Origin: VAZQ01 sp963816745
GTDB lineage: Bacteria > Pseudomonadota > Alphaproteobacteria > Rhizobiales > Xanthobacteraceae
DNA: 64,000 nucleotides
Direction of reading: 5' to 3'
Assembly (NCBI GenBank): GCA_963816745.1
Contig: CAWFLQ010000001.1
Span: forward strand, 496,001 to 560,000
Shown here piece after piece: positions 26,713 to 35,274 of the stretch. The stretch's first letter is position 1, and each line of letters starts with the position of its first letter. The translations under genes were made by a program, and so were the position numbers. The notes under the pieces were generated by a model, which worked only from the letters and a program-made list of their open reading frames with translations, ran no database searches and was not told where the DNA came from.

Positions 26713-27243
26713 ATGTCGAGGCCAATCTTGTCGACAACCGAGCGGGCGCGGCACGTCACGGAAGCGGGTACGGAAGCACCAAAAAGCCCGGCACGCGAAA
26801 GCAACAATGACGCGTGTCGCCGCGCGTCGCTGGCCGTGCTGGCGCAGGCGCGCGTTGACGAGATCGAGCAGGGCCTCGAGGCGGTCGGGCACATCGACCA
26901 TGTCGAGCTGCGGGCGGCCGAGACCGGGCTCGTCATGTTGCGGGGCCGGATCGGAGGGGACGGCGATCCCTTCAATCTCGGCGAAGCGACGGTGACGCGC
27001 GCGGCCGTCCAGATCGCCTCGGGCGAGGTGGGATTCGCCTACATCCTCGGCAGGGATCAGAGGAAAGCCCGGCTATGCGCCGTCTGCGACGCCCTTTGGC
27101 AAAGCAAGAGGCATCGCGACGCCGTCGAGCGACGCGTGCTCGCGCCGGTGCGGGCGCGCCTCGAAGCCGAACGTTCACGTCAGCGTGCGCAGACCGCGGC
27201 AACCAAGGTGGACTTCCTCACCCTGGTCCGCGGCGAGGATTGA
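26713..27243 (+). CDS. phnG: PhnG, C-P lyase core subunit
   Basis: A 176-residue subunit of the PhnGHIJ core that converts phosphonates to ribose 1-phosphonate triphosphates. The family part begins at ACRRASLAVLAQARVDEIEQ (about 34) after a polar N-terminal extension, with LRAAETGLVMLRGRIGG and FNLGEATVTRAAVQ, the region that covers the PhnI active site. The ATG at 26713 follows the Pho box. It overlaps or abuts phnH. Confidence 0.93.
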   Translation: MSRPILSTTERARHVTEAGTEAPKSPARESNNDACRRASLAVLAQARVDEIEQGLEAVGHIDHVELRAAETGLVMLRGRIGGDGDPFNLGEATVTRAAVQIASGEVGFAYILGRDQRKARLCAVCDALWQSKRHRDAVERRVLAPVRARLEAERSRQRAQTAATKVDFLTLVRGED

Positions 27244-27248
27244 ACGTC

Positions 27249-27836
27249 GTGCTGGCGCCCGCCTTCCCCGAACCAGTGCTCGCAAGTCAGGCGGTGTTCC
27301 GCGCGGTCATGGACGCCTTCGCGCGGCCGGGCGAGATCAAGCCGTTGCCGCATGCGACGGTCGCTCCGGCGCCGTTGAGCGCGACGGCCGCGGCGCTGGC
27401 GTGGGCGTTGCTCGATTACGAAACGCCGCTGTGGCTCGATACCGCCCTGGCAGAAGTGCCCGCGGTCGCCGAGTGGATCCGCTTTCATGCCGGTGCCCGC
27501 GTGACCGATGATCCGCGGCAGGCGTCGTTCGCGATCATCTCGGATCCGGCGCGGGCGCCGCCATTCGACCAGTTCGCGCTCGGCACTCCCGAATATCCGG
27601 ACCGCTCGACCACGTTGGTGCTGCAGGTGAGATGTTTCGGCGAGGGGCAGCGCTGGTCGCTGTCCGGTCCCGGCATCGCGGACCGCGCGAGCTTGGCGGC
27701 CGACCCGCTGCCAGACGATCTCGTCGAGCGGCTTGCCGCCAACCGCGTGCTGTTTCCGCGCGGCGTCGATTTGATCCTGGTATCCCCGAATTCCGTCGCG
27801 GCGCTGCCGCGCTCGGTGACCTTGCAGCGAGGTTGA
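27249..27836 (+). CDS. phnH: PhnH, C-P lyase core subunit
   Basis: A 195-residue PhnH. Landmarks are SQAVFRAVMDAFARPGEIKPL near the start, ALLDYETPLWLDTA, and RDLILVSP-like GVDLILVSPNSVAALPRS at the end. PhnH is a dimeric structural subunit of the core. Start choice is uncertain: GTG at 27249 or TTG at 27240, which would overlap the phnG stop. Confidence 0.92.
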   Translation: MLAPAFPEPVLASQAVFRAVMDAFARPGEIKPLPHATVAPAPLSATAAALAWALLDYETPLWLDTALAEVPAVAEWIRFHAGARVTDDPRQASFAIISDPARAPPFDQFALGTPEYPDRSTTLVLQVRCFGEGQRWSLSGPGIADRASLAADPLPDDLVERLAANRVLFPRGVDLILVSPNSVAALPRSVTLQRG

Positions 27837-27838
27837 CG

Positions 27839-28948
27839 ATGTATGTCGCGGTCAAAGGCGGCGAACGCGCCATCGAGAATGCCCATGCGCTGCTCGCCGA
27901 CGCGAGGCGTGGCGACCGGTCGGTCGCCGAGATCTCGCTCGAGCAGATTTCAGAGCAACTCACGCTCGCGGTCGACCGGGTGATGAGCGAGGGATCCTTG
28001 CATGATCGCGAGCTCGCCGCGCTCGCCATCAAGCAGGCGCGCGGCGACCTGATCGAGGCGGTCTTCCTGCTGCGCGCATTTCGTACGACGTGTCCGCGCT
28101 TCGGCGCGTCGGAGCCGCTCGCGACCGCCGACATGGATGTCCGGCGGCGCATCTCCGCCATCTTCAAGGATCTGCCGGGCGGCCAGGTGCTGGGGCCGAC
28201 CTTCGACTACACCCACCGCCTGCTCGATCAGATGCTTGCCGACGGCGCCGACATCGCCGCGCCGGCGACCGCGCCCCATGACGGCGCGCCGGTGCGTCCG
28301 GTGACCGACCTGCTCATGCGCGACGACCTCATCGAGCGCTCGCCGGCGAGCGAGGAGGGCGGCGAGGTCGGCGATCTGACGCGCGAGCCGCTGGAGTTCC
28401 CGGCCGGGCGAGAGCTTCGTCTGCAGAACCTCGCCCGCGGCGACGAAGGCTTCTTGCTGGCGCTCGGCTACTCGACCCAGCGCGGCTTCGGCCGCACCCA
28501 TCCGTTCGCAGGCGAGATCCGATACGGCGAGGTCGAGGTCGAGTTCTTCGCCGAGGAGGTCGGTTTCGCGGTCCCGCTCGGCCGCATCGCCTTGACCGAG
28601 TGCCAGATGATCAACCAGTTCAAGGGCTCCGCGACCGAGCCGCCGCGCTTCACCCGCGGCTACGGGCTCGCCTTCGGGCAGAGCGAGCGCAAGGCCATGT
28701 CCATGGCGCTGGTCGATCGCGCTCTGCGCGCGCGCGAGCTCGGCGAAGCGGTCAACGCGCCGGCGCAGGACGAGGAATTCGTGCTGTCGCATTCGGACAA
28801 CGTACAGGCTACCGGCTTCGTCGAGCATCTGAAGCTGCCGCACTACGTGGATTTCCAGGCCGAGCTCGGATTGGTGCGGCAGATGCGCGAGGAGTTCCTG
28901 GCGGCGGCGGGCGAGGGCGGCGGCAGCATGCGGGATGCGGCGGAATGA
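27839..28948 (+). CDS. phnI: PhnI, nucleosidase-like core subunit of C-P lyase
   Basis: A 369-residue protein beginning MYVAVKGGERAIENAHAL, the standard PhnI start. Further marks are LALGYSTQRGFGRTHPFAGE and IALTECQMINQFKG. PhnI with PhnGHL swaps the adenine of ATP for the phosphonate. It starts two bases after the phnH stop and its own stop overlaps the phnJ start as ATGA. Confidence 0.95.
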   Translation: MYVAVKGGERAIENAHALLADARRGDRSVAEISLEQISEQLTLAVDRVMSEGSLHDRELAALAIKQARGDLIEAVFLLRAFRTTCPRFGASEPLATADMDVRRRISAIFKDLPGGQVLGPTFDYTHRLLDQMLADGADIAAPATAPHDGAPVRPVTDLLMRDDLIERSPASEEGGEVGDLTREPLEFPAGRELRLQNLARGDEGFLLALGYSTQRGFGRTHPFAGEIRYGEVEVEFFAEEVGFAVPLGRIALTECQMINQFKGSATEPPRFTRGYGLAFGQSERKAMSMALVDRALRARELGEAVNAPAQDEEFVLSHSDNVQATGFVEHLKLPHYVDFQAELGLVRQMREEFLAAAGEGGGSMRDAAE

Positions 28949-29823
28949 GTGCACCGGTCTACAACTTTGCCTATCTCGACGAGCAGACCAAGCGGATGAT
29001 CCGGCGCGCGATCCTCAAGGCGATCGCGATCCCGGGCTACCAGGTGCCGTTCGCCAGCCGGGAGATGCCGATGCCTTACGGTTGGGGCACCGGCGGCGTG
29101 CAGGTGACGGCAGCGATCCTCGGCCCGGATGATGTCTTGAAGGTGATCGACCAGGGCTCTGACGACACCACCAACGCGGTCTCGATCCGCAAGTTCTTCG
29201 CCAAGACCGCCGGAATTCGTACCACGACGCGCACCGAGGACGCGACCGTCATCCAGACGCGCCATCGGATCCCGGAAACCGCGCTCGGCGACGAGCAGGT
29301 TCTCGTCTATCAGGTGCCGATCCCCGAGCCGCTGCGGTTCCTCGAGCCGCGGGAGACCGAAACGCGGCGCATGCACGCGCTCGCCGACTACGGGGTGATG
29401 CACGTCAAGCTCTACGAGGATATCGCCCGCCACGGCCATATCGCGACGACCTATGCCTATCCGGTCAAGGTGGACGGACGCTACGTGATGGACCCGTCGC
29501 CGACGCCGAAGTTCGATAATCCGAAGATGGACAACTGCGCGGCGCTGCAGCTGTTCGGCGCCGGCCGCGAAAAGCGCATCTACGCCATCCCGCCCTACAC
29601 GAAGGTGGTGTCGCTCGATTTCGAGGACCATCCGTTCGAACGTTATCGCTATCAGGGGACCTGCGCGCTCTGCGGCTCGGCCGAGAGCTACCTCGACGAG
29701 GTCGTGACCGACGACCAGGGCGGGCGGATGTTCCTCTGCTCCGACACCGATTACTGCGAAGCTCGCCGCGGGTCTGCCGACGGCGCTGCCCAGCCGGCGA
29801 CCACGGAGACGCGTCATGCTTGA
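28945..29823 (+). CDS. phnJ: PhnJ, radical-SAM C-P lyase
   Basis: A 292-residue catalytic subunit that breaks the carbon-phosphorus bond, releasing the alkane and a cyclic ribose phosphate. It opens with YNFAYLDEQTKRMIRRAILK and carries PYGWGTGGVQVTA. The atypical cysteine cluster for the 4Fe-4S centre is intact near the C-terminus (TCALCGSAESY and FLCSDTDYCEARR). The ATGA overlap with phnI couples translation. Confidence 0.96.
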   Translation: MSAPVYNFAYLDEQTKRMIRRAILKAIAIPGYQVPFASREMPMPYGWGTGGVQVTAAILGPDDVLKVIDQGSDDTTNAVSIRKFFAKTAGIRTTTRTEDATVIQTRHRIPETALGDEQVLVYQVPIPEPLRFLEPRETETRRMHALADYGVMHVKLYEDIARHGHIATTYAYPVKVDGRYVMDPSPTPKFDNPKMDNCAALQLFGAGREKRIYAIPPYTKVVSLDFEDHPFERYRYQGTCALCGSAESYLDEVVTDDQGGRMFLCSDTDYCEARRGSADGAAQPATTETRHA

Positions 29824-30331
29824 CCAGGCCAAGCTCGTGATCCGTCCGGCGGCGGCGGCCGATTTGCGCAAGGTTCTCGATCTCTATGCCCAGCCCAAGC
29901 TCGACGCGGGGGTTGTGCTGCCGGTCGAGACCGCGACGCGGCTGCACGAGCGCTTCGCCGACTATCCCGATTACACGCTCTATGTCGCCGAGCGCGGCGA
30001 CGACATCGTCGGCACCTTCGCGCTCCTGGTGATGCACAATCTCGGGCACCTCGGAGCGCCGTCGGCGATCGTCGAGGATGTCGCGGTCGCGCCCAGCATG
30101 CAGGGGCAAGGCATCGGCAAGGCCATGATGCAATTCGCGCTCGATCGCGCCCGCGAGAAGGGCTGCTACAAGCTGATGCTGTCCTCGAACGCCAAGCGCG
30201 AGCACGCCCATGCGTTCTACGAATCGCTCGGGTTCGAGCGTCACGGCTTCAGCTTCCGCGTGAACCTCACGCAAGTTGAAAGGGATCAGGTCGAACGCGA
30301 CCAGGTCGCCGAAAGCGCGGTGACGCCATGA
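29816..30331 (+). CDS. GNAT-family acetyltransferase within the C-P lyase operon
   Basis: A 171-residue GNAT. The acetyl-CoA loop is APSMQGQGIGKAMMQFAL, preceded by the VEDVAV strand and followed by GCYKLMLSSN and HAFYESLGFERHG. It overlaps phnJ by eight bases and phnK by four. A PhnO-like role in N-acetylating aminoalkylphosphonates is likely from context. The tail has a short internal repeat, (V)ERDQVERDQV. Confidence 0.85.
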   Translation: MLDQAKLVIRPAAAADLRKVLDLYAQPKLDAGVVLPVETATRLHERFADYPDYTLYVAERGDDIVGTFALLVMHNLGHLGAPSAIVEDVAVAPSMQGQGIGKAMMQFALDRAREKGCYKLMLSSNAKREHAHAFYESLGFERHGFSFRVNLTQVERDQVERDQVAESAVTP

Positions 30332-31116
30332 CGCAGCGGGACGCCGATCGGCCGCTTCTCGTCGCGGAAGGCCTGAGCAAGTGGTACGGCAAGCAGCTTG
30401 GCTGCCGCGACGTCTCGTTTGCGCTCCATCCCGGCGAGGTGGTCGCGGTGGTGGGGGAGTCCGGCTCCGGCAAGACCACGCTGCTGCAGCTTATCTCCTC
30501 GCAGCTCGAGGCCTCCTCCGGCCGCGTGCTCTATTGCATGCGCGATGGAGTGACGCGCGATCTCGCGGAGCTCGGCGAGGCCGAGCGGCGCTTTCTGTTT
30601 CGCACTGACTGGGGTTACGTCCACCAGGATCCCGCCTGCGGGCTGCGCATGACCGTCTCGGCGGGTGCCAATGTCGGCGAGCGGCTGATGGCGCTGGGCT
30701 GGCGGCATTACGGCCACATCCGCCGCACCGCCGGGGATTGGCTCGGCCGCGTGGAGATCGATGATGCCCGCATCGACGACGCGCCGACGACCTATTCCGG
30801 CGGAATGCGCCAGCGGCTGCAGATCGCCCGCAACCTCGTCACCCAGCCGCGCCTCGTCTTCATGGACGAGCCGACCGGCGGTCTCGACGTCTCGGTGCAG
30901 GCACGGCTGCTCGATCTGCTGCGCGGGCTGGTCGCGGAGCTGTCGCTCGCGGCGATCATCGTGACCCACGATCTCGCTGTCGCACGGCTGTTGTCGCACC
31001 GCACTATGGTGATGAAGGACGGCGAGGTGGTCGAGATCGGGTTGACCGACCAGGTGCTGGAAGACCCGCGCGAGGCCTACACGCAACTGCTCGTGTCCTC
31101 GATCCTGCCGCCATGA
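30328..31116 (+). CDS. phnK: PhnK, ATP-binding subunit of the C-P lyase complex
   Basis: A 262-residue ABC-type ATPase that docks on the PhnGHIJ core rather than on a membrane permease. Walker A is GESGSGKTT (about 46), then LISSQLEASSG, the signature YSGGMRQRLQIARNL and LVFMDEPTGGLDVSVQ. It is closely related to dipeptide-transporter ATPases. Start ATG overlaps the GNAT stop. Confidence 0.93.
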   Translation: MTQRDADRPLLVAEGLSKWYGKQLGCRDVSFALHPGEVVAVVGESGSGKTTLLQLISSQLEASSGRVLYCMRDGVTRDLAELGEAERRFLFRTDWGYVHQDPACGLRMTVSAGANVGERLMALGWRHYGHIRRTAGDWLGRVEIDDARIDDAPTTYSGGMRQRLQIARNLVTQPRLVFMDEPTGGLDVSVQARLLDLLRGLVAELSLAAIIVTHDLAVARLLSHRTMVMKDGEVVEIGLTDQVLEDPREAYTQLLVSSILPP

Positions 31117-31836
31117 GGTCGTGGATGTCGCCTATGTCGTCGCCAGTGCTCGAGCTCGCCGCGGTCTCGAAGACCTTCACCATGCACCTGCAGGGCGGCG
31201 TGCGGCTGCCGGTCGTCTCCGACGTTGACCTTCGCGGTCCAGGCGGGAGAATGTGCGGTGCTCGCGGGTCCGTCCGGCGCCGGCAAGAGCTCGATCCTGA
31301 AGATGATCTTCGGCACCTATCGCTGCGACGAGGGCAGCATCCTGGTCCATCGCAGGGGCGGCGCTGTCGATGTCGCCACAGCGGAGCCGCGGCGGATGCT
31401 CGATTTGCGACGGGAGACGCTCGGCTATGTGACCCAGTTTCTGCGCGCCGTGCCGCGCGTGGCGGCGCTCGACGTGGTCGCCGAGCCGCTGGTGATGTCA
31501 GGCGTGCCGCGGCAAAGCGCACAGCAGCGGGCGGCCGATCTTCTGTTCCGGCTCAACATTCCGGAGCGGCTCTGGCAGCTGCCGCCGGCGACGTTCTCGG
31601 GCGGCGAGCAGCAGCGCGTCAATATCGCGCGCGGCTTCCTGTCCGACCTGCCGATCCTCCTGCTCGATGAACCGACCGCGTCGCTCGACGTCGGCAATCG
31701 CGCGGTCGTCGTCGGCTTGGTGGCCGAAAAGAAGAAGCGCGGCGCGGCGATCGTCGCCATCGTGCACGACGAGGATGTGCGCGCGGCGATCGCCGATACC
31801 GTGATCGACGTCACCCGTTTCACCGCGGCTGCTTGA
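31113..31836 (+). pseudogene. phnL: Frameshifted PhnL, ATPase of the C-P lyase system
   Basis: The first frame, from an ATG overlapping the phnK stop, gives VLELAAVSKTFTMHLQGG and RLPVVSDV. An extra T near 31232 (GACGTTGACC) shifts the frame; the rest, TFAVQAGECAVLAGPSGAGKSS, FSGGEQQRVNIARGF and LLLDEPTASLDVGN, is intact to 31836. PhnL is needed with PhnGHI to make the ribosyl triphosphate. A single base in a two-base run points to a sequencing error, since all other phn genes are intact. Confidence 0.88.
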
Positions 31837-31854
31837 GGTTAGAGGTTAGGTGCC

Positions 31855-33006
31855 ATGGGCGCTTCCGGCGTCATCCTGTCGAATGCCCGTGTCGTGCTCG
31901 CCGATCGCGTGATCGAGAGCGGCTGGGTCGCCGCCATGAACGGGCTCATCGTCGAGATCGGCGAAGGGAATCCCCCGGGGCAAGGCAAGGATCTGGCGGG
32001 CGATCTGCTGCTGCCGGGGCTGGTCGAGCTGCACACCGATCATCTCGAGGCGCACTACATGCCGCGGCCCAAGGTGCGCTGGGACCCGGTCGCGGCGGTC
32101 GTATCCTACGACGGCCAGCTCGCCACCTGTGGCATCACGACCGTGCTCGATTCGCTGCGGGTCTGGCGCGAGGAGGGCGCCGGCGACGTCGACGGCCAAG
32201 CCGAGCTCCTGGCCGACGCCATTGCGACCGCGCGCGCGGGCGACCTGCTCCGCATCGATCATCTCCTGCATCTGCGCTGCGAACTGCCGATGCCCGATAC
32301 CGTCGTGGAGGCGAGGGGGCTGATCGGGCGTCCGGACGTCCGGCTCGTGTCGCTCATGGACCACACGCCGGGCCAGCGGCAGTTCCGCGACGAAAGCAAG
32401 ATGCGAATCTACTACCGCGGCAAGAACGGCGGCATGACCGACGCCGAGCTCGACGTGCTCTTTGCCAAGCGCGTCGAGCAGCAGGCGGCGCACGCCGAGG
32501 CCAACCACCGCGACATCATCGCTCTCGCCCGCGCCCACGAGACGCCTTTGGCCAGCCACGACGACACCACGCCCGAGCACGTCGCCGAGGCGATCCGCGA
32601 CGGCGTGTCGATCGCGGAGTTTCCGACCACGGTCGAGGCGGCGCACGCGCTGCACGCGGCCGGCATCCGGGTCCTGATGGGCGCGCCGAATCTGGTGCGC
32701 GGCGGCTCGCACGCCGGCAACGTGGCGACGGCGGACCTGGCGCGCGAAGGCGCGCTCGACGTGCTCTCCTCCGACTACGTGCCGGCGAGCCTGCTGATGG
32801 CGGCGCTGTGCCTGCCCAAGGCAGTGCCCGAGATCGCGCTGCCGGCGGCGGTCCGCACCGTGACCAAGAACCCGGCCGAGGCGGTCGGGTTGTTCGATCG
32901 CGGCGAGATCGCATTGGGCAAGCGCGCCGATCTCATTCGCGTGCACGTGGCCGGCGATGTGCCCGCGGTGCGCAGCGTGTGGCGCGGCGGGCGACGGGTC
33001 GCATGA
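31855..33006 (+). CDS. phnM: PhnM, alpha-D-ribose 1-methylphosphonate 5-triphosphate diphosphatase, copy 2
   Basis: A 383-residue enzyme placed as usual between phnL and phnN. It has LLLPGLVELHTDHLEAHYMP, the family-typical first metal motif, and MDHTPGQRQF, SHDDTTPEHV and GAPNLVRGGSHAGN. It yields ribose 1-phosphonate 5-phosphate for PhnJ. It is the more canonical of the two PhnM copies in the locus. The stop overlaps the phnN start as ATGA. Confidence 0.94.
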   Translation: MGASGVILSNARVVLADRVIESGWVAAMNGLIVEIGEGNPPGQGKDLAGDLLLPGLVELHTDHLEAHYMPRPKVRWDPVAAVVSYDGQLATCGITTVLDSLRVWREEGAGDVDGQAELLADAIATARAGDLLRIDHLLHLRCELPMPDTVVEARGLIGRPDVRLVSLMDHTPGQRQFRDESKMRIYYRGKNGGMTDAELDVLFAKRVEQQAAHAEANHRDIIALARAHETPLASHDDTTPEHVAEAIRDGVSIAEFPTTVEAAHALHAAGIRVLMGAPNLVRGGSHAGNVATADLAREGALDVLSSDYVPASLLMAALCLPKAVPEIALPAAVRTVTKNPAEAVGLFDRGEIALGKRADLIRVHVAGDVPAVRSVWRGGRRVA

Positions 33007-33611
33007 GGTTTTTCGCAACAGCCCTGCGGTTGTTGACGAGCAGATCGAGATTGATCGGGCCGGGGCGGCTGGTGCTGGTGGTCGGTCCGAGCGGCGCCGG
33101 CAAGGATACCTTGATCGCGCGCGCCCGCGCCGCCTGCCGCGACGACCGCAGCGTGGTGTTTCCGCGGCGGATCGTGACGCGGCCACCGTCGGTCTCCGAG
33201 GAGAACGAGTTCATGCCCGCGGACGCCTTCGAGCCGGCTGCGGCGAGGGGCACCTTCGCGTTCTGGTGGAGCGCGCACGGCCACATGTATGGAATTCCGC
33301 TCGCGGTCGATTTCGATATCGAGGCCGGGCGCACCGTGGTCTGCAACGTGTCGCGCACGGTGATCGCCAGCGTGCGCGAGCGCTATGCCAATGTCGTGAC
33401 CGTGCTGGTCACGGCGCCGCGCGAGGTCCTCGGCGCCCGCCTGGCGGCGCGGGCTCGCCGGAGCGACGGGGACGTCGCCGATCGCTTGAACAGGGGCCAG
33501 CCGACCGGCAAGGTCCGCGCCGATGTCGTCATCAACAATGTCGGCGAGCCGGAAACCGGCGCCCGCAAGCTTCTGGACGCGGTCTACGCGTCCGGCGTTT
33601 TCGCCGGTTGA
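33003..33611 (+). CDS. phnN: PhnN, ribose 1,5-bisphosphate phosphokinase
   Basis: A 202-residue kinase that turns ribose 1,5-bisphosphate into PRPP and so recycles the sugar of the pathway. The P-loop VVGPSGAGKDTLI (about 25-37) with Asp after the Lys is characteristic of PhnN, as are RRIVTRPPS and FAFWWSAHGHMYGIP. It is the last gene of the phn operon; no phnCDE transporter or phnF regulator is present nearby. Confidence 0.94.
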   Translation: MRFFATALRLLTSRSRLIGPGRLVLVVGPSGAGKDTLIARARAACRDDRSVVFPRRIVTRPPSVSEENEFMPADAFEPAAARGTFAFWWSAHGHMYGIPLAVDFDIEAGRTVVCNVSRTVIASVRERYANVVTVLVTAPREVLGARLAARARRSDGDVADRLNRGQPTGKVRADVVINNVGEPETGARKLLDAVYASGVFAG

Positions 33612-33786
33612 GATAGGTCGCCGCGACAATCGCGAGTCTCTCCTGTGGCCGTTTACCCGGCCTAAACGACCTGCGACATCCCGGCATAGCGGGCCCGCGC
33701 GGAACCCGATAGAAAGGGAAAAACAAGCCGCGACTCAGCGCCGGCCGCATATCCCAGGGGTTGTCTCTGGGGTCCAGGGAGGAGAC

Positions 33787-34764
33787 ATGATGCTCACACG
33801 ACGTGACGTTCTTGCCGGCGCGGGCGCCGTATTGCTCAGTGGGACGGTCGATGCAACGGCGCAGGAATGGCCGCAGCGGCCGATCCGCCTGATCGTGCCG
33901 TTCGGGCCGGGCGGCGGGAGCGACATCGTCAGCCGCATCATCGGCCAGTCGCTATCGGAGAAGCTCGGCCAGCCGGTCGTGATCGAGAACCGGCCGGGCG
34001 CCGCCGGCATGCTCGGCAACGAGGCCGTCGCTCGCGCCGAGAAGGACGGCTACACCATGGGCATCATGACCGCCGGGCAGATCATCGCGGCGGTCATGAA
34101 CAAGTCGATCCGCTACGACCAGAAGACGGCGTTCGATCCGGTGGTGCAGGTCGCCACGGCCGGGCTGATCATATGCACGCGGCCGGATTTTCCGGCCAAG
34201 GACGTGAAGGAGCTGGTCGCGGCCGCCAAGGCCGATCCAGGCAAGATCTCGTTCGCGAGCCCTGGCTTCGGCGCCACCCAGCATTTCGCCAGCGAATTGT
34301 TCGCGCAGACCGCCGGCATCAAGGTGCTGCACGTGCCCTTCCGCACCTCGCCGGAAGCATTCGCCGCGCTTCTGGGCAAGCAGGTGGACGTGCTGTTCGA
34401 GACCGTTTCGGCCGTTCTGGGTCAGGTGCAGTCCGGCGCGCTCAAGGCGCTCGCGGTGACGGGCAAGGACCGGTTTCCGGCGGTGCCGAACGTGCCGGCG
34501 GCGATCGAGTCCGGCGTGGTTCCCGGCTACGACGCCACCACCTGGTACGGTTTCTTCACGCCGCGTGGCGTGCCGCCCGAGGTCATCGCCAAGCTCAACA
34601 AGACGATCAACGAGATCATCAAGGAAGAGGCCGTACGCGAGAAGCTCACCAAGGCCGGCGTAGTCGTGCAGGGCACCACGCCCGAGGCCTTCGGCAAGCA
34701 TATGGAGAACGAGTTCGACCGCTGGAGTGCGGTGCGTGTGGCGGCAGGCATTCCGCAGCAGTAA
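33787..34764 (+). CDS. Bug-family (tripartite tricarboxylate) substrate-binding protein
   Basis: A 325-residue periplasmic receptor. The ATG at 33787 (a second at 33790) follows GGGAGGAGAC. The start LTRRDVLAGAGAVLLSGTVD is a twin-arginine-like signal. The mature part opens EWPQRPIRLIVPFGPGGGSD, the Bug hallmark, with NRPGAAGMLGNEAVARA. No TctAB permease is adjacent, which is common for these expanded families. Ligand unknown. It converges exactly on the next gene: stops lie at 34764 and 34765. Confidence 0.92.
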   Translation: MMLTRRDVLAGAGAVLLSGTVDATAQEWPQRPIRLIVPFGPGGGSDIVSRIIGQSLSEKLGQPVVIENRPGAAGMLGNEAVARAEKDGYTMGIMTAGQIIAAVMNKSIRYDQKTAFDPVVQVATAGLIICTRPDFPAKDVKELVAAAKADPGKISFASPGFGATQHFASELFAQTAGIKVLHVPFRTSPEAFAALLGKQVDVLFETVSAVLGQVQSGALKALAVTGKDRFPAVPNVPAAIESGVVPGYDATTWYGFFTPRGVPPEVIAKLNKTINEIIKEEAVREKLTKAGVVVQGTTPEAFGKHMENEFDRWSAVRVAAGIPQQ

Positions 34765-35145
34765 TCACGGCGCGATTCCATTCTCCCGCAGCACGTCGAC
34801 CGCCACGCGATGTGCTTCGTTGGCCGCGGGGATGCCGCAATACATCGTGACCAGCAGCAGAATTTCCTGAATCTGCTCGGCGGTGCAGCCGTTGGTGACG
34901 GCACCTTTGACGTGGACGGCGAGCTCGTTGCTGCGTCCCGCGGCGGCCATCATCGCGATCATGGCCAGTGATTTCGTCGCCAGCGGCAGCGCGGAGCGGC
35001 TCCACACATCTCCATAGGCATAGGCGTTGATGATGTTCTGCAGCGGCTCGCCGAACTTGCCGAATGCCTTCATCCGCTTCTCGACCGCGTCGTTGCCGAA
35101 CATCTCGCGGCGAAGCTTCAGTCCCTTTTCGTAGGCGTCATCCAT
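34765..35145 (-). CDS. Carboxymuconolactone decarboxylase-family protein
   Basis: A 126-residue all-helical CMD protein, the size of 4-carboxymuconolactone decarboxylase and of AhpD-like members. It begins YEKGLKLRREMFGNDAVEKR and contains the core helix NELAVHVKGAVTNGCTAEQI and LLLVTMYCGIPAANEA, as in PcaC-type enzymes rather than the CxxC peroxidase type. A role in aromatic acid breakdown is plausible but unproven. It is divergent from the aminotransferase gene. Confidence 0.85.
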   Translation of the reverse strand: MDDAYEKGLKLRREMFGNDAVEKRMKAFGKFGEPLQNIINAYAYGDVWSRSALPLATKSLAMIAMMAAAGRSNELAVHVKGAVTNGCTAEQIQEILLLVTMYCGIPAANEAHRVAVDVLRENGIAP

Positions 35146-35274
35146 CGGTTCTCTCCGGCAAGCTGCGGTGCAAGGCAGGTAGCTCCGATCGGACTATCAT
35201 CTCCCATCCATACCGCCTAGCATTGGTCGAAGGGTCTCAACGAGCGGACCCGCCGACAGGGGGAAACGACACCC

